Positions 35,178-48,548 are shown, numbered from the stretch's first letter. The stretch is DNA of 64,000 nt from Nocardioides marmoribigeumensis (GCF_031458325.1 NZ_JAVDYG010000001.1:4216001-4280000); one strand, 5' to 3'. Numbers and translations: made by a program. Notes: a model not told the origin generated them from the sequence alone.

Positions 35178-36329
35178 ATGACTTCGCAGAACGACCAGAC
35201 CACGAGTGGGTCGGACCGGCTGGGGGCCCTGTCAGACGCAGGCGTCTCCATCTGGCTCGACGACCTCTCCCGCGAGCGGCTCGAGACCGGCAACCTCGCC
35301 GAGCTCATGCGCGACAAGCACGTCGTGGGGGTCACCACCAACCCCAGCATCTTCGCCTCGGCGCTCGCCGAGGGTGAGAGGTACGACGACCAGGTCGCCG
35401 GCCTGACCCGCGGCGGCGCCGGTGTGGACGACGTGATCACCGAGGTGACCACCGACGACGTCCGCAACGCCTGCGACGTGATGCGTGAGGTCTTCGACCG
35501 CACCGACGGGGTCGACGGCCGCGTGTCGATCGAGGTGGCCCCGGGGCTGGCCTTCGACACCGAGGCGACGATCGAGCAGGCCACGCAGCTGTGGCGCAAG
35601 GTCGACCGCCCCAACCTGTTCATCAAGATCCCGGCCACGACCGAGGGTCTGCCGGCGATCACCGCGACGCTCGGCGAGGGCATCTCGGTCAACGTGACGC
35701 TGATCTTCGGCCTGGCCCGCTACGACGAGGTGATGGACGCCTACCTCGCGGGTCTCGAGCAGGCCCGGTCGCAGGGCATCGACCTCTCCACGATCCACTC
35801 GGTGGCCTCCTTCTTCGTCTCCCGCGTGGACTCCGAGATCGACAAGCGGCTCGAGGCCATCGGTGGCGACGACGCGCTCGCGCTCCGGGGCAGGGCGGCG
35901 GTGGCCAACGCCCGGCTCGCCTACGAGCGGTTCGAGCAGGTCTTCGCCAGCGACCGCTTCGCCGCCCTCGCCGAGCACGGCGCGCGGCCCCAGCGTCCGC
36001 TGTGGGCGTCGACCGGGGTGAAGAACGAGGACTACTCCGACACGCTCTACGTCGCCGAGCTGGTCACCTCCGGCACCGTCAACACGATGCCGGAGAAGAC
36101 GATGAACGCCTTCGCCGACCACGGCGAGGTGCGCGGCGACACGGTGCGCGGGAGCTACGCCGACGCCCACGACGTGATGGCCGGCCTGGAGAAGGTCGGC
36201 GTGGACTACGACGACGTGATCGCCACGCTCGAGCAGGAGGGTGTCGACAAGTTCGTGGCCTCGTGGGACGAGCTGGTCGAGACCGTCAAGGGTCAGATGG
36301 ACGCCTCCCGCGAGGACTCCGACTCGTGA
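35178..36329 (+). CDS. tal: transaldolase
   Basis: 383-aa actinobacterial-type transaldolase. TTNPSIF near residue 53, the Schiff-base lysine in NLFIKIPAT near residue 150, and WASTGVKN near residue 275. ATG with AGGAGGGA at 7-14 nt upstream, the strongest Shine-Dalgarno in the operon. The stop overlaps the pgi start by 4 nt. Confidence 0.97.
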   Translation: MTSQNDQTTSGSDRLGALSDAGVSIWLDDLSRERLETGNLAELMRDKHVVGVTTNPSIFASALAEGERYDDQVAGLTRGGAGVDDVITEVTTDDVRNACDVMREVFDRTDGVDGRVSIEVAPGLAFDTEATIEQATQLWRKVDRPNLFIKIPATTEGLPAITATLGEGISVNVTLIFGLARYDEVMDAYLAGLEQARSQGIDLSTIHSVASFFVSRVDSEIDKRLEAIGGDDALALRGRAAVANARLAYERFEQVFASDRFAALAEHGARPQRPLWASTGVKNEDYSDTLYVAELVTSGTVNTMPEKTMNAFADHGEVRGDTVRGSYADAHDVMAGLEKVGVDYDDVIATLEQEGVDKFVASWDELVETVKGQMDASREDSDS

Positions 36330-37969
36330 GCCACCTGCGCGTGAGCGCGACCGGGCCGGCCGCAGACGCCGTGCGCCGGCACGTGCCCGACCTGGTCACC
36401 GACCGGTTCGCCTCGCAGCTCTTCGCCCAGGACGCCACGCTGTGGGGCCACGACGCCGAGGAGGAGGCCGGCAAGCGTCTCTCGTGGGTGCAGCTGGCCC
36501 ACGCCTCGCAGTCGCTCGTCCCGGAGATCACGGCGCTGCGTGCGCAGTTGAGCGCCCAGGGCGTCGACCACGTCGTGCTGTGCGGCATGGGCGGCTCCTC
36601 CCTGGCGCCCGAGGTCATCTGCGCGACCGACGGCGTCGAGCTGACCGTCGTCGACTCCAGCGACCCCGACCAGGTCCGCTCCGCACTCACCGACCGCATC
36701 GACCGCACGGTCGTGGTCGTGTCGTCCAAGTCCGGCTCGACCGTCGAGACCGACTCCCAGCGCCGGGCGTTCGTGGCGGCCTTCGAGGAGGCCGGCATCG
36801 CGCCGACCGAGCGCATCGTGGTCGTCACCGACCCGGGCAGCCCGCTCGACGAGTCCTCGCGCGCCGACGGCTACCGCGTGGTCAACGCCGACCCCGACGT
36901 CGGCGGCCGCTACTCCGCGCTCACGGCCTTCGGCCTCGTGCCGTGCGGGCTCGCCGGGGCCGACATCGGTCGTCTCCTCGAGGACGCGGCAGCGGCCACC
37001 CCCGCCCTGTCGACCGACGACGAGGCCAACCCCGGCCTGGTCCTCGGCGCGGCGATCGGCGGCACCGACCCGCTGCGCGACAAGCTCGCGATCGTCGACG
37101 ACGGCTCCCCGCTGGTCGGCTTCGCCGACTGGGCCGAGCAGCTCATCGCCGAGAGCACCGGCAAGCGTGGCACCGGCATCCTCCCCGTCGTGGTGGCGGG
37201 CACCGACGACCCCGAGGTGCAGTGGCCCGCGGGCGACGTGACCGTGGCCCGCCTGGTCGCCGAGGACGCCGAGCCGATCGCCGCCGACAGGGACACCGAG
37301 CGTGCCGAGATCGTCGTCTCCGGGCCCCTCGGCGCCCAGATGCTGCTCTGGGAGGTCGCGACCGCGGCTGCCGGCCGGCTGCTGGGCATCAACCCGTTCG
37401 ACCAGCCCGACGTCGAGAGCGCCAAGGTCGCGGCCCGCGAGATGCTCGAGGGCACGCCGGACGACACCGAGCCCGCGTTCGTCGACCAGGGCGTGGAGGT
37501 CCGCGCCCTCGGCGGTCGCGGTGACTGGCTGGGTGACGCCGCCACGCTCGAGCAGGCCGTCGCCGGGCTGCTCACCCAGCTCGACCCGGACCGCGGCTAC
37601 GTCGCGGTGATGGCCTACCTCGACCGGCTCGCCCACGCCGACCTGGCCGGCGTACGCCGCGTGCTCGCGCTGCGCACCGAGCGTCCGGTGACCTTCGGCT
37701 GGGGTCCGCGCTTCCTCCACTCGACCGGCCAGCTGCACAAGGGCGGGCCCGCGACCGGGGTCTACCTCCAGGTCACGGGCACCCCGTCGTGCGACGTCCC
37801 GATCCCGGGCCGCGAGTTCGGCTTCGCCACCCTCATCAGTGCCCAGGCTGCCGGCGACGCGTCGGTGCTGGCCGACCACGGCCGGCCGGTGCTGCGGCTG
37901 CACGTGACCGACCCACAGACCGGGCTGGCCGCCATACGCCGGGCGCTCGAGGGTGGGGCCACAGCGTGA
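36326..37969 (+). CDS. pgi: glucose-6-phosphate isomerase
   Basis: 547-aa isomerase linking glycolysis to the pentose phosphate pathway. SIS-domain marks: [11 protein letters not shown] near residue 88, [10 protein letters not shown] near 133, and the family signature [20 protein letters not shown] near 272. GTG start inside the tal stop and GTGA overlap with zwf. The C-terminal region is longer and more divergent than in E. coli Pgi, as in other actinobacteria that place pgi between tal and zwf. Confidence 0.94.
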   Translation: MSHLRVSATGPAADAVRRHVPDLVTDRFASQLFAQDATLWGHDAEEEAGKRLSWVQLAHASQSLVPEITALRAQLSAQGVDHVVLCGMGGSSLAPEVICATDGVELTVVDSSDPDQVRSALTDRIDRTVVVVSSKSGSTVETDSQRRAFVAAFEEAGIAPTERIVVVTDPGSPLDESSRADGYRVVNADPDVGGRYSALTAFGLVPCGLAGADIGRLLEDAAAATPALSTDDEANPGLVLGAAIGGTDPLRDKLAIVDDGSPLVGFADWAEQLIAESTGKRGTGILPVVVAGTDDPEVQWPAGDVTVARLVAEDAEPIAADRDTERAEIVVSGPLGAQMLLWEVATAAAGRLLGINPFDQPDVESAKVAAREMLEGTPDDTEPAFVDQGVEVRALGGRGDWLGDAATLEQAVAGLLTQLDPDRGYVAVMAYLDRLAHADLAGVRRVLALRTERPVTFGWGPRFLHSTGQLHKGGPATGVYLQVTGTPSCDVPIPGREFGFATLISAQAAGDASVLADHGRPVLRLHVTDPQTGLAAIRRALEGGATA

Positions 37970-39486
37970 TCGACAACCCGCTCCGGGACCCGCAGGACCG
38001 GCGGCTGCCCCGCGTCGCGGGACCGTGCGGCATGGTGCTGTTCGGTGTGACCGGCGACCTGGCGCGCAAGAAGCTGATGCCGGCGATCTACGACCTGGCC
38101 AACCGTGGCCTGCTGCCGCCCGGCTTCTCGCTGGTCGGCTTCGCGCGTCGCGACTGGGCCGACCAGGACTTCGCCAAGGTCGTCCACGACGCGGTGCGCG
38201 AGCACGCCCGCACCGAGTTCCGTGAGGCCACCTGGGCCCAGCTGTCGGAGGGCTTCCGGTTCGTGCCGGGCGACTTCGACGACGACCTCGCGTTCGCCCA
38301 GCTCAAGCAGACGATCGAGGACCTCGACCGGCTGCGGGGCACCGGCGGCAACCACGCGTTCTACCTCTCGATCCCGCCGCGGTTCTTCGGCAACGTGATC
38401 GGTCAGCTCAAGGAGCACGGCCTCACCGAGGGCCAGGGTGACGCCTGGCGCCGCGTGGTGGTGGAGAAGCCCTTCGGCCACGACCTCGAGAGCGCCCGCG
38501 AGCTCAACGCGGTGCTCGCCGACGTCTTCCCGCCCGAGTCGGTCTTCCGCATCGACCACTACCTCGGCAAGGAGACGGTGCAGAACATCCTGGCGATGCG
38601 GTTCGCCAACGCGATGTTCGAGCCGATCTGGAACTCCAACTACGTCGACCACGTGCAGATCACGATGGCCGAGGACGGCGGCATCGGCGGTCGTGCGGGC
38701 TACTACGACGGCATCGGCGCCGCGCGCGACGTGATCCAGAACCACCTCCTCCAGCTGATGGCGCTCACCGCCATGGAGGAGCCGACGTCGTTCGAGTCAC
38801 GCAGCCTGCGGCTGGAGAAGCTCAAGGTGCTGGAGGCCGTCACGCTGCCCACGCGCATCGACCAGGGCACCGCCCGGGGGCAGTACTCCGAGGGCTGGTC
38901 CGGCGGGGTCAAGGTGCCCGGCTACCACCAGGAGCAGGACATCCCCCCGGGCTCGCGCACAGAGACCTACGCCGCGATCCGGCTCGGCATCGACAACCGG
39001 CGCTGGTCCGGGGTGCCGTTCTACCTCCGCACGGGCAAGCGCCTCGGGCGCCGGGTCACCGAGGTGGCGGTGTCGTTCAAGCAGGCACCGCACCTGCCGT
39101 TCGGTCCGGCCGCGACCGAGGACCTCTCGCACAACGCGCTGGTGATCCGGGTCCAGCCCGACGAGGGCGTGACCCTGCGCTTCGGCGCCAAGGTGCCGGG
39201 CACCGCGATGGAGATCCGCGACGTCAACATGGACTTCGCCTACGGCGGCTCGTTCACCGAGGCGTCCCCCGAGGCCTACGAGCGGCTCATCCTCGACGTG
39301 CTGCTCGGCGACCCCCCGCTGTTTCCACGCCACGAGGAGGTCGAGGCCTCGTGGCGCATCCTCGACCCGATCGAGGAGCACTGGGCCGAGCACGGCAAGC
39401 CCGACCCCTACGCGGCCGGCACGTGGGGACCGAAGTCGGCCGACGACATGCTGGCCCGCGAGGGCCGCACCTGGAGGCGACCATGA
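37966..39486 (+). CDS. zwf: glucose-6-phosphate 1-dehydrogenase
   Basis: 506-aa NADP-dependent dehydrogenase starting the oxidative pentose phosphate pathway. Cofactor motif [14 protein letters not shown] near residue 27 and active-site [13 protein letters not shown] near residue 195. Overlaps pgi and opcA by 4 nt each. In actinobacteria Zwf needs OpcA, the next gene, for full activity or redox control. Confidence 0.97.
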   Translation: MIDNPLRDPQDRRLPRVAGPCGMVLFGVTGDLARKKLMPAIYDLANRGLLPPGFSLVGFARRDWADQDFAKVVHDAVREHARTEFREATWAQLSEGFRFVPGDFDDDLAFAQLKQTIEDLDRLRGTGGNHAFYLSIPPRFFGNVIGQLKEHGLTEGQGDAWRRVVVEKPFGHDLESARELNAVLADVFPPESVFRIDHYLGKETVQNILAMRFANAMFEPIWNSNYVDHVQITMAEDGGIGGRAGYYDGIGAARDVIQNHLLQLMALTAMEEPTSFESRSLRLEKLKVLEAVTLPTRIDQGTARGQYSEGWSGGVKVPGYHQEQDIPPGSRTETYAAIRLGIDNRRWSGVPFYLRTGKRLGRRVTEVAVSFKQAPHLPFGPAATEDLSHNALVIRVQPDEGVTLRFGAKVPGTAMEIRDVNMDFAYGGSFTEASPEAYERLILDVLLGDPPLFPRHEEVEASWRILDPIEEHWAEHGKPDPYAAGTWGPKSADDMLAREGRTWRRP

Positions 39487-40514
39487 GCACGATCACCCTG
39501 GAGGACACCAGCGCCAACGCCATCGCCTCCGCGCTGGTCAGGGCACGCCGCAACGCCGGGTCGCCCGCGATGGGGATGGTGATGACCCTGGTCGTCGTCG
39601 TGCCCGAGAAGGACGCCGAGGAGGCGATGAAGGCCGCCGGGTCGGCCGCGCGCGAGCACCCCTCACGCATCCTCGCCGTCGTGGTCGGCAGCGGGCGGGG
39701 GTCCTCGCGCATCGACGCCGAGATCCGGTCCGGCACCGGCACGCCGGGTGAGCTGGCGCTGATCCGGCTGTCCGGCGCGGTCACCGGCCACGCCGAGTCG
39801 GTGGTCCTGCCCCTCCTGCTGCCCGACTCGCCCGTGGTCGTCTGGTGGCCCACCGACGCCCCCGCCGACCCGGCCGCCGACCCGATCGGCAGGCTCGCCA
39901 AACGCCGCATCACCGACGCCGCCCAGGTCCCGCGCGGACGCCAGCAGGCGATGCTCACCCAGTGCTCGTCGTACGTCGACGGCAACACCGACCTCGCCTG
40001 GACCCGCATCACGCGCTGGCGCGCCCTGCTCGCCGCCGCGCTGGACCAGGCCCCGGGGCGCGTGACCCGCATCGAGATCACCGGCGAGCGCATCAGTCCC
40101 AGCGCCGACCTGCTGGGCGCCTGGCTGGCCGACCGGCTCAAGGCGCCGGTGGAGCGCACGGTCTCCGACGGGCCCGGCATCACCTGCGTGCGCCTGGTCA
40201 CCAGGACCGGCGAGATCGCGATCACCCGGGGTGACGGCGTCCACGCGACGCTCACCGTCCCCGGCCAGCCCGACCGCCCGGTCGCTCTCCCCCGGCGCGA
40301 CGTGCCCGACCTGCTGTCGGAGGAGCTGCGACGCCTCGACCCCGACGACATCTACGCCGCGACCGCCAAGCGCCTGCACCGCATGGCCGGCAGCACCGCG
40401 CGCAAGGCAGCGGCCACGAAGGGCACAGCCAGGAAGACCACCGCCAAGAAGGCGCCGGCGTCCACGAAGGCGGCCGCGGGCCGCACGGCCAAGAAGGCGG
40501 CGAGGAAGTCGTGA
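39483..40514 (+). CDS. opcA: OpcA, glucose-6-phosphate dehydrogenase assembly protein, with basic tail
   Basis: 343-aa OpcA, an allosteric partner of Zwf found in cyanobacteria and actinobacteria. The OpcA core ([19 protein letters not shown] near residue 38, [11 protein letters not shown] near 118, CSSYVDGN near 160) fills residues 1-300. The last 40 residues are an unusual Lys/Ala/Thr-rich run ([18 protein letters not shown] and more, to KKAARKS) like a histone H1 tail. The tail is not needed for the OpcA fold. ATG overlaps the zwf stop by 4 nt. Confidence 0.95.
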   Translation: MSTITLEDTSANAIASALVRARRNAGSPAMGMVMTLVVVVPEKDAEEAMKAAGSAAREHPSRILAVVVGSGRGSSRIDAEIRSGTGTPGELALIRLSGAVTGHAESVVLPLLLPDSPVVVWWPTDAPADPAADPIGRLAKRRITDAAQVPRGRQQAMLTQCSSYVDGNTDLAWTRITRWRALLAAALDQAPGRVTRIEITGERISPSADLLGAWLADRLKAPVERTVSDGPGITCVRLVTRTGEIAITRGDGVHATLTVPGQPDRPVALPRRDVPDLLSEELRRLDPDDIYAATAKRLHRMAGSTARKAAATKGTARKTTAKKAPASTKAAAGRTAKKAARKS

Positions 40515-41224
40515 CCGGTCCCGACCTGCGCCGACACCCCGACCGCACCTCGCTCGCGGCGGCGATGGCCGACGACGTGGTGGCGCTGCTGCGTGGGACC
40601 ACCTCGCAGCCGGGCGGCTCCCGGATCGTCCTCACCGGCGGCTCGATCTCCCGCGACCTGCACCGCGCGATCGCGGCCCGTGGTGTCGGGGTCGACTGGG
40701 CCGCCGTCACCGTGCTGTGGGGCGACGAGCGGTTCGTGCCGCTCGACGACGACGAGCGCAACGACGGCCAGGCGCGGGAGGACCTGCTCTCCCACGTGCC
40801 GGTCGGCACGGTCCACCGGATGCCCAGCCCCGACGACGGCGTCGGCCTGGAGGCCGGCGCGGCGACCTACTCCGGCGTCGTCGAGGAGCTCCTCGCCGAA
40901 CGCTCCGAGCCGGCCTTCGACCTCGTCATGCTCGGCATCGGCCCCGACGGCCACGTGGCCTCGCTGTTCCCCGGCCACACGCACCCCGACGCGCTCGTCG
41001 TCGCCGAGGCCGACTCCCCCAAGCCGCCGCCGGCGCGCATCTCGCTGTCGATGGACCTGCTGTGCCGGGCCTCCCGGGTCTGGTTCGTGGCCGCGGGCGA
41101 GGAGAAGGCAGAGGCCGTCCGCGGCTCGGTGCACGACGACCCGCCCGCGCTGCCGGCCGGTCTCGCCCGGGGCGTCGACGAGACGCGCTGGTACCTCGAC
41201 GAAGGCGCGGCCTCCCTGCTCTGA
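40511..41224 (+). CDS. pgl: 6-phosphogluconolactonase
   Basis: 237-aa enzyme hydrolysing 6-phosphogluconolactone. LTGGSISRDLHRAI near residue 39, VTVLWGDERFVP near 66, and the signature MLGIGPDGHVASLFPGH near 138. Closes the pentose phosphate operon; GTG start overlaps opcA. Confidence 0.95.
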   Translation: MTGPDLRRHPDRTSLAAAMADDVVALLRGTTSQPGGSRIVLTGGSISRDLHRAIAARGVGVDWAAVTVLWGDERFVPLDDDERNDGQAREDLLSHVPVGTVHRMPSPDDGVGLEAGAATYSGVVEELLAERSEPAFDLVMLGIGPDGHVASLFPGHTHPDALVVAEADSPKPPPARISLSMDLLCRASRVWFVAAGEEKAEAVRGSVHDDPPALPAGLARGVDETRWYLDEGAASLL

Positions 41225-41241
41225 GAGGGCATGCTGGCCGG

Positions 41242-42645
41242 GTGCGCACCACCCTCCGTGCGGCCTGGCCGGCCGCCCTGACGCTCGCTGTCGTGCTGAC
41301 CGTGCTGAGCGCCGGCTACGGCTGGCACCGCGACGAGCTCTACTTCCGGATGCTCCCGCGCGCCTGGGGGTACGTCGACCAGCCGCCGTTCACGCCGTGG
41401 CTCGTCCGCACGCTCGCGGGCCTCGTCGACCAGCCGTGGATGGTGAGGACGGCCGCGACCCTCGCCGGCGTCGTCGCCGCCCTCCTGCTGGCGGGCATCA
41501 CCGCCGCCCTCGGTGGCGACGTGCGGGCGCAGCGCGTCGCGGCGTGGGGTGGCGCGTTCGCGGGCTTCCCGGTCCTGCTCGGCCACGTGAGCCTCACCTC
41601 GACCTTCGACCACCCGGTCACCCTGGCGGTCGTGCTCACCGCGCTGCTGGCCCTGCGGCGCGACCCGCGCTGGTGGCTGGTCGCGGGGCTGCTGGCCGGC
41701 CTGTCGACCTACAACCGGCTGCTGCTCCCCGTCGTCGTGCTGGGCCTCGTGCTCGGCCTGGTCGCCTTCCACCGCACGGCGCTCAGGTCCGTCTGGCTGT
41801 GGTCGGGCGCCGGCCTCGGGGCGCTCCTCGCCGTGCCCAACCTGGTCTGGCAGGCCCGTCACGACTGGCCCCAGCTCGCCATGGGCCGCGCCCTGTCCGA
41901 CAACAACGCCACCGACACCCGGATCCTGCTGCCGGTGGTGCTGGTCGCCGCGGTCGGCCCCTTCCTCGTCGCGTCGGTGCTCCGCGGGGTGCGGGTGGCC
42001 TGGCAGACCACCGACACCCGGTGGGTCGTCGTCGCTGCGGCCCTGGTGGTGGTCTTCACGTTCGTCTCCGGGGCGCAGCCGCACTACCCGGTCACGATGC
42101 TGTGCGTGCTGTTCGCCGCGGGCTGCGCGTCCGGACGTCTCGCGCGCCGCCGGGCCCTGGTGGCCAACGCCGTCGTCTCGTGCCTCATCGGCCTGCCGGT
42201 GCTGCCGGTGGCGCTGCTCGCCCGCACGCCGATCCCCGCGATGAACGTCGTCGCCGCCGACCAGGTCGGCTGGCCGGCGTACGTCGAGCAGGTCGCGCAG
42301 GTCTGGGACGAGGCCGGCGACCCGTCCGCGGTCGTGCTCACCGGCAACTACGGCGAGGCCGGGGCGGTCGACCGCCTCGGGCCCGCGCTCGGTCTCCCGC
42401 CGGCGTACTCCGGTCACAACGCGCTGGGCCTGCTGCCGCCACCGCCCGAGGACGCCCGGACCGTCGTCGTGGTCGGGCACGCTGTGCGGGCGCTGGAGGG
42501 CTCGTTCGACACCTGCCGGGTCGTCCGGCGGCTCGACAACGGGGTCGGCGTCGACAACGAGGAGCAGGGCGTCCCGGTGTCGGTCTGCCGCGGACGCACC
42601 GAAGCCTGGGCCACCCTGTGGCCCAGGCTCCGGCACCTGGACTAG
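41242..42645 (+). CDS. GT39-like membrane glycosyltransferase
   Basis: 467-aa polytopic protein of the ArnT/PMT (GT-C) type, which uses polyprenyl-phosphate sugars. The early acidic motif is GWHRDELYF near residue 29-37, in the first outer loop, as in GT39 enzymes. About ten helices follow, then a short soluble C-terminal domain (from about residue 360). Acceptor unknown, perhaps cell envelope glycan. GTG 41242 has no clear ribosome binding site. Ends 4 nt inside the 3' end of rbpA. Confidence 0.82.
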   Translation: MRTTLRAAWPAALTLAVVLTVLSAGYGWHRDELYFRMLPRAWGYVDQPPFTPWLVRTLAGLVDQPWMVRTAATLAGVVAALLLAGITAALGGDVRAQRVAAWGGAFAGFPVLLGHVSLTSTFDHPVTLAVVLTALLALRRDPRWWLVAGLLAGLSTYNRLLLPVVVLGLVLGLVAFHRTALRSVWLWSGAGLGALLAVPNLVWQARHDWPQLAMGRALSDNNATDTRILLPVVLVAAVGPFLVASVLRGVRVAWQTTDTRWVVVAAALVVVFTFVSGAQPHYPVTMLCVLFAAGCASGRLARRRALVANAVVSCLIGLPVLPVALLARTPIPAMNVVAADQVGWPAYVEQVAQVWDEAGDPSAVVLTGNYGEAGAVDRLGPALGLPPAYSGHNALGLLPPPPEDARTVVVVGHAVRALEGSFDTCRVVRRLDNGVGVDNEEQGVPVSVCRGRTEAWATLWPRLRHLD

Positions 42646-43004
42646 AAGATGATCTCTCCGCGCTTGCGACGGTCACGCAGCGACTTGAGCGCCTCGTCGA
42701 GGATGTCGGAGGCCTCCTGGTCGGAGCGGCGCTCCTTCACGTAGGCGAGGTGGGTCTTGTAGGGCTCGATCTTCGGCGGCGGGGGCGGGTTCTCCTGGTC
42801 CATGCTCGCCGGCAGCCCGCACCGCGGGCAGTCCCACGACTCCGGCACGACGGCCTCGGCGGCGAAGGCCACCTCGAAGCGGTGCTCGTGGGCACAGAAG
42901 AAGATCACGCGCTGCCGGGGAGCGGACTCGCCGCGCTCCGCCTCGCCCATGGGTCCTGCTCCGACCCGACTTCCGCGGATCGCGTTGCCACCACCGACTG
43001 CCAC
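42642..43004 (-). CDS. rbpA: RNA polymerase-binding protein RbpA
   Basis: 120-aa actinobacterial RNA polymerase partner that aids open complex formation with the main sigma factor. FFCAHEHRFEVAFAAEAVVPESWDCPRCG (residues about 35-63) is the zinc-ribbon core; KTHLAYVKERRSDQEASDILDEALKSLR near the end is the sigma-binding part. A Gly/Arg-rich N-terminus precedes. GTG start with strong AAGGAGG 6-12 nt upstream. Confidence 0.95.
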   Translation of the reverse strand: MAVGGGNAIRGSRVGAGPMGEAERGESAPRQRVIFFCAHEHRFEVAFAAEAVVPESWDCPRCGLPASMDQENPPPPPKIEPYKTHLAYVKERRSDQEASDILDEALKSLRDRRKRGEIIF

Positions 43005-43081
43005 GGCGGCCCTCCTTGGGGGGTAGATGAGCGGCGCCGTCCCCGTCCGGGGGCACCGCGAGAGATGGGGTGGTGCTGGGC

Positions 43082-43330
43082 CTAGTTGCTGCCGCCGTAC
43101 TTGAACTTCATCAGGAGCCCGAGGCCCACGACGCAGACGAACCAGAGCATCCCAGCGCCGACCGTGATGCGGTCGAGGTTGCGTTCGGCAACCGAGGACC
43201 CTCCGAGGCCGCTCGACACTCCGCCACCGAACATGTCGGAGAGTCCGCCGCCCCGGCCCTTGTGGAGCAGGATCAGCAGGATCATCAGGAGGCTCGTCAT
43301 GATGAGCAGAACGGTCAGAGCGGTGATCAC
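43082..43330 (-). CDS. secG: SecG preprotein translocase subunit
   Basis: 82-aa SecG with two membrane helices (residues 3-21 and 58-74) and the Gly-rich cytosolic loop GRGGGLSDMFGGGVSSGLGGS. Last gene of gap-pgk-tpiA-secG. TAGAGT, 7 nt before its GTG start, could also give a separate leaderless transcript. Confidence 0.94.
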   Translation of the reverse strand: MITALTVLLIMTSLLMILLILLHKGRGGGLSDMFGGGVSSGLGGSSVAERNLDRITVGAGMLWFVCVVGLGLLMKFKYGGSN

Positions 43331-43337
43331 GGGGGAA

Positions 43338-43343
43338 ACTCTA
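43338..43343 (-). promoter_or_regulatory. -10 candidate, internal leaderless start of secG
   Basis: TAGAGT on the minus strand between the tpiA stop and GTG 43330, 7 nt before it. Confidence 0.4.
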
Positions 43344-43345
43344 CG

Positions 43346-44137
<792 letters not shown>

Positions 44138-44140
44138 GGG

Positions 44141-45334
44141 TCAGTCCTCCTGCAGGACGTCGATGCCGGGGAGGGGCTTGCCCTCGAGGTACTCCAGGCT
44201 GGCGCCACCGCCGGTGGAGATGTGGCCGAAGGCCTTCTCGTCGAAGCCGAGCGTGCGTACGGCGGCCGCGGAGTCCCCGCCGCCCACGACCGACAGCCCG
44301 TCGATCTCGGTGAGCGCCTGGGCCACGGCCCGGGTCCCGCCGGCGAAGGCCGGGAACTCGAAGACGCCCATCGGGCCGTTCCAGAAGACGGTGCGGGCGT
44401 CGGCCAGCGCGGCGGCGAACGCCTTGCCCGACTCGGGTCCGATGTCGAGGCCCATCTGGTCCGAGGGGATCGCGTCGGCCGCGACGACCGTGGCGGGGGC
44501 GTCGGCCTTGAACTCCGGGGCGACCACGACGTCGGTCGGCAGGACGATCTCGACCCCGGACTCCTCCGCGCGGCGGAGGTAGTCGCGGCACACGTCGAGC
44601 TGGTCCTCCTCGAGCAGGCTCGTGCCGACCTCGTGGCCCTGCGCCTTGAGGAAGGTGAAGACCATGCCGCCGCCGATGAGCAGCTTGTCGGCCTTGCCGA
44701 GCAGGTTGTCGATGACCCCGAGCTTGTCGGAGACCTTGGAGCCACCGAGAACCACGGCGTAGGGCCGCTCGGGGTCCTCGGTCAGCCGGCGCAGCACGTC
44801 GATCTCGGTCGCCACCAGGCCGCCCATCGCGTGCGGCAGGAGCTGCGCGACGTCGTACACGCTGGCCTGCTTGCGGTGCACGACACCGAAGCCGTCGGAG
44901 ACGAAGGCGTCGGCGAGGGCCGCGAGCTGCTGGGCGAACGCGCGGCGCTCGGTCTCGTCCTTGCTGGTCTCGCCCGGGTTGAAGCGGACGTTCTCGAGGA
45001 GGGCGAGCTGCCCGTCGCCGAGGCCCTCGACCGTGCTGCGCGCGGACTCCCCCACGGTGTCGGCGGCGAAGGCCACGTCGAGCCCGAGCAGCTCGCCGAG
45101 CCGCTCGGCGACCGGACGCAGGGAGTACCTGTCCTCCGGGGCGCCCTTGGGACGCCCGAGGTGAGCGGCCACGACGACCCGGGCACCCGCGTCGAGCAGC
45201 CGCTGCAGGGTCGGCAGGCTCGCGCGGATGCGTCCGTCGTCGGTGATCGTGCTCCCGTCGAGGGGCACGTTGAGGTCCGAGCGGACCAGGACGCGCTTGC
45301 CGCGCAGGTCCCCCAGGTCGTCGATGGTGCTCAC
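44141..45334 (-). CDS. pgk: phosphoglycerate kinase
   Basis: 397-aa kinase forming ATP from 1,3-bisphosphoglycerate. [15 protein letters not shown] at residues about 13-27, HLGRPKG near 58, [13 protein letters not shown] near 196, and the nucleotide loop GGGDSAAAV near residue 352. Follows gap after 4 nt. Confidence 0.97.
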   Translation of the reverse strand: MSTIDDLGDLRGKRVLVRSDLNVPLDGSTITDDGRIRASLPTLQRLLDAGARVVVAAHLGRPKGAPEDRYSLRPVAERLGELLGLDVAFAADTVGESARSTVEGLGDGQLALLENVRFNPGETSKDETERRAFAQQLAALADAFVSDGFGVVHRKQASVYDVAQLLPHAMGGLVATEIDVLRRLTEDPERPYAVVLGGSKVSDKLGVIDNLLGKADKLLIGGGMVFTFLKAQGHEVGTSLLEEDQLDVCRDYLRRAEESGVEIVLPTDVVVAPEFKADAPATVVAADAIPSDQMGLDIGPESGKAFAAALADARTVFWNGPMGVFEFPAFAGGTRAVAQALTEIDGLSVVGGGDSAAAVRTLGFDEKAFGHISTGGGASLEYLEGKPLPGIDVLQED

Positions 45335-45338
45335 GCGG

Positions 45339-46438
<1,100 letters not shown>

Positions 46439-46486
46439 TGCCGCGCCGGGGCTACCGGTCCGTACGGCGGACAGCGCCGCCGGGGC

Positions 46487-47470
46487 TCAGTCGTCGGCGA
46501 GCATGTCGGGGGTCAGGCTGGCCTCGGTGTCGGGGATGCCGAGGTCCTGCGCGCGCTTGTCGGCCATCGCCAGCAGGCGACGGATGCGCCCGGCGATCGC
46601 GTCCTTGGTGAGCACCGGCTCGTGCAGCTGGCCGAGCTCCTCGAGGGAGGCCTGCTTGTGCTCCAGGCGCAGCTGGCCGGCCTGCTTGAGGTGGTCGGGG
46701 ACCTCCTCGGCCAGGATCTCCAGCGCCCGGGACACGCGTGCGCCCGCGGCGACAGCCGCACGGGCCGAGCGGCGCAGGTTGGCGTCGTCGAAGTTGGCCA
46801 GGCGGTTGGCGGTGGCGCGGACCTCGCGCCGCATGCGCCGCTCCTCCCAGGCCATGAGGGACTCGTGGGCGCCGAGACGGGTCAGCAGCGCGGCGATCGC
46901 GTCGCCGTCGCGGATCACGACCCGGTCGACCCCGCGGACCTCGCGGGACTTGGCCGAGATGTCGAGACGGCGGGCCGCGCCGACCAGCGCGAGGGCCGCC
47001 TCGGGACCCGGGCAGGTCACCTCGAGCGCCGACGAGCGACCGGGCTCGGTGAGGGAGCCGTGGGCCAGGAACGCACCCCGCCAGGCGGCGACGGCGTCGC
47101 AGCTGCCGCCGGAGACGACCTGCGGCGGCAGTCCGCGCACCGGCCGGCCGCGACCGTCGATCAGGCCGGTCTGGCGCGCGAGGGCCTCGCCGTCCTTGAC
47201 CACGCGCACGAGGTAGCGGCTGCTCTTGCGGATGCCGTGGCCCTGGACCATGGCGAGCTCGGACTGGTGGCCGTAGATCTCGGCGATGTCCTTGCGGAGA
47301 CGCCGTGCGGTCGCGCCGGAGTCGAGGTCGGCCTCGATCACGATCTGACCGTTGACGATGTGGAGCCCACCGGCGAAGCGCAGCATCGAGGAGACCTCGG
47401 CCTTGCGACAGCACGTCTTGGTGACGTGGGTGCTGACGAGCTCCGCCTTGACCTGTGCTGTCATCGCCAT
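46487..47470 (-). CDS. whiA: WhiA DNA-binding regulator
   Basis: 327-aa WhiA: LAGLIDADG-homing-endonuclease-like N-terminal domain ([31 protein letters not shown], residues about 8-38, then a second block) and a C-terminal helix-turn-helix ([28 protein letters not shown], residues about 280-307). In Streptomyces it controls sporulation septation genes with WhiB. ATG 47470 with GGGAGC adjacent; ATG 47464 possible. Last gene of uvrC-rapZ-yvcK-whiA. Confidence 0.95.
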   Translation of the reverse strand: MAMTAQVKAELVSTHVTKTCCRKAEVSSMLRFAGGLHIVNGQIVIEADLDSGATARRLRKDIAEIYGHQSELAMVQGHGIRKSSRYLVRVVKDGEALARQTGLIDGRGRPVRGLPPQVVSGGSCDAVAAWRGAFLAHGSLTEPGRSSALEVTCPGPEAALALVGAARRLDISAKSREVRGVDRVVIRDGDAIAALLTRLGAHESLMAWEERRMRREVRATANRLANFDDANLRRSARAAVAAGARVSRALEILAEEVPDHLKQAGQLRLEHKQASLEELGQLHEPVLTKDAIAGRIRRLLAMADKRAQDLGIPDTEASLTPDMLADD

Positions 47471-47582
47471 GCTCCCGATCCTGCCATGCCCGACCTTGCC
47501 CCATCCCGGGCCGGCCAGCTCCCGAAGGCCGTTGGGTGGTGGGGCATCCGGGCCACTGCCTGACCCTGGAACCGGGCTCACC

Positions 47583-48548
47583 CTACGTGGTCGCCAACGC
47601 TCCGGCATAGGCCACCGCCAGCTTGGTCACGTCGTGGCGCGCGGACCCGTCCTCGGAGGCGACGTCGGCCAGCACCAGTCGCGCCCCGACGACCTCGCAG
47701 GCGGCCTGCAGCGCGGCCTCGTCGGAGACCGTCGAGGGGTCGGCGAGGACGATGTCGAGGCGCATCCCGGGGGCGTGGTGGGACAGGGTTTCGAGGTGAC
47801 GCTCGGGCGTGAACCCGGTCGTCTCCCCCGTCTGCGGCGCGAGGTTGAGCACCACCATGCGGCGGGCGGTCGTCTGCTCCAGCGCCGCCCGGAGGTCGGG
47901 CACGAGCAGGTGAGGGATGACGCTGGTGAACCACGAACCCGGCCCCAGCACCACCCAGTCGGCCTCGCCGATGGCGGTCAGCGCCTCGCCGCACGGCGCG
48001 GGGTCGGCGGGGTCGAGGGCCACCTCGAGCAGCCGGCCCTCGGTCGTCGCGACCTCGACCTGGCCGCGCACCTGCGCGCGCCGGCCGTCGGGCAGCTCGA
48101 CCTCGGCGGTGATGTCGAGCGGGGTCTCGGCCATCGGCAGGACCCGCCCCTGGGCCTGGAGCAGCCGGCCGACGAGGTCGAGGCCGCCGACGTGGTCGGA
48201 CAGCAGCTCCCACAGCGCGACGATGAGCAGGTTGCCCACCGCGTGCTCGTCCATCTGGCCCCGGGTCGCGAAGCGGTACTGCAGGACGTCGGCCCAGGTG
48301 CGGCCCCAGTCGTCGTCGTCGCACAGGGCGGCCAGCGCCATGCGGAGGTCGCCGGGCGGGAGGCACTGGAACTCCTCGCGCAGACGCCCGGAGGAGCCGC
48401 CGTTGTCGGCCACCGTCACCACGGCGGTGAGGTCCTTGACCACACGCCTCAGCCCGGAGAGGGAGGCCGCCAGCCCGTGGCCACCGCCGAGGGCGACCAC
48501 CTTGAGGTCGAGGCGGTCGTCGACGGCGTGCCGTCCGAGGGCGGTCAC
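47583..48548 (-). CDS. yvcK: YvcK/CofD-like protein (gluconeogenesis factor)
   Basis: 321-aa YvcK family protein, a CofD-fold, UDP-sugar-binding protein needed for growth on gluconeogenic sources and for cell shape. [18 protein letters not shown] near residue 17-34, [17 protein letters not shown] near 44-60, and [15 protein letters not shown] near 200. GTG start overlaps rapZ by 4 nt. Confidence 0.94.
   Translation of the reverse strand: MTALGRHAVDDRLDLKVVALGGGHGLAASLSGLRRVVKDLTAVVTVADNGGSSGRLREEFQCLPPGDLRMALAALCDDDDWGRTWADVLQYRFATRGQMDEHAVGNLLIVALWELLSDHVGGLDLVGRLLQAQGRVLPMAETPLDITAEVELPDGRRAQVRGQVEVATTEGRLLEVALDPADPAPCGEALTAIGEADWVVLGPGSWFTSVIPHLLVPDLRAALEQTTARRMVVLNLAPQTGETTGFTPERHLETLSHHAPGMRLDIVLADPSTVSDEAALQAACEVVGARLVLADVASEDGSARHDVTKLAVAYAGALATT

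Noticed and set aside
43039-43052. CCCC-GTCC-GGGG hairpin as a secG terminator
   Set aside because: Only 4-bp arms of pure G/C with no T-run, expected by chance at this GC content.
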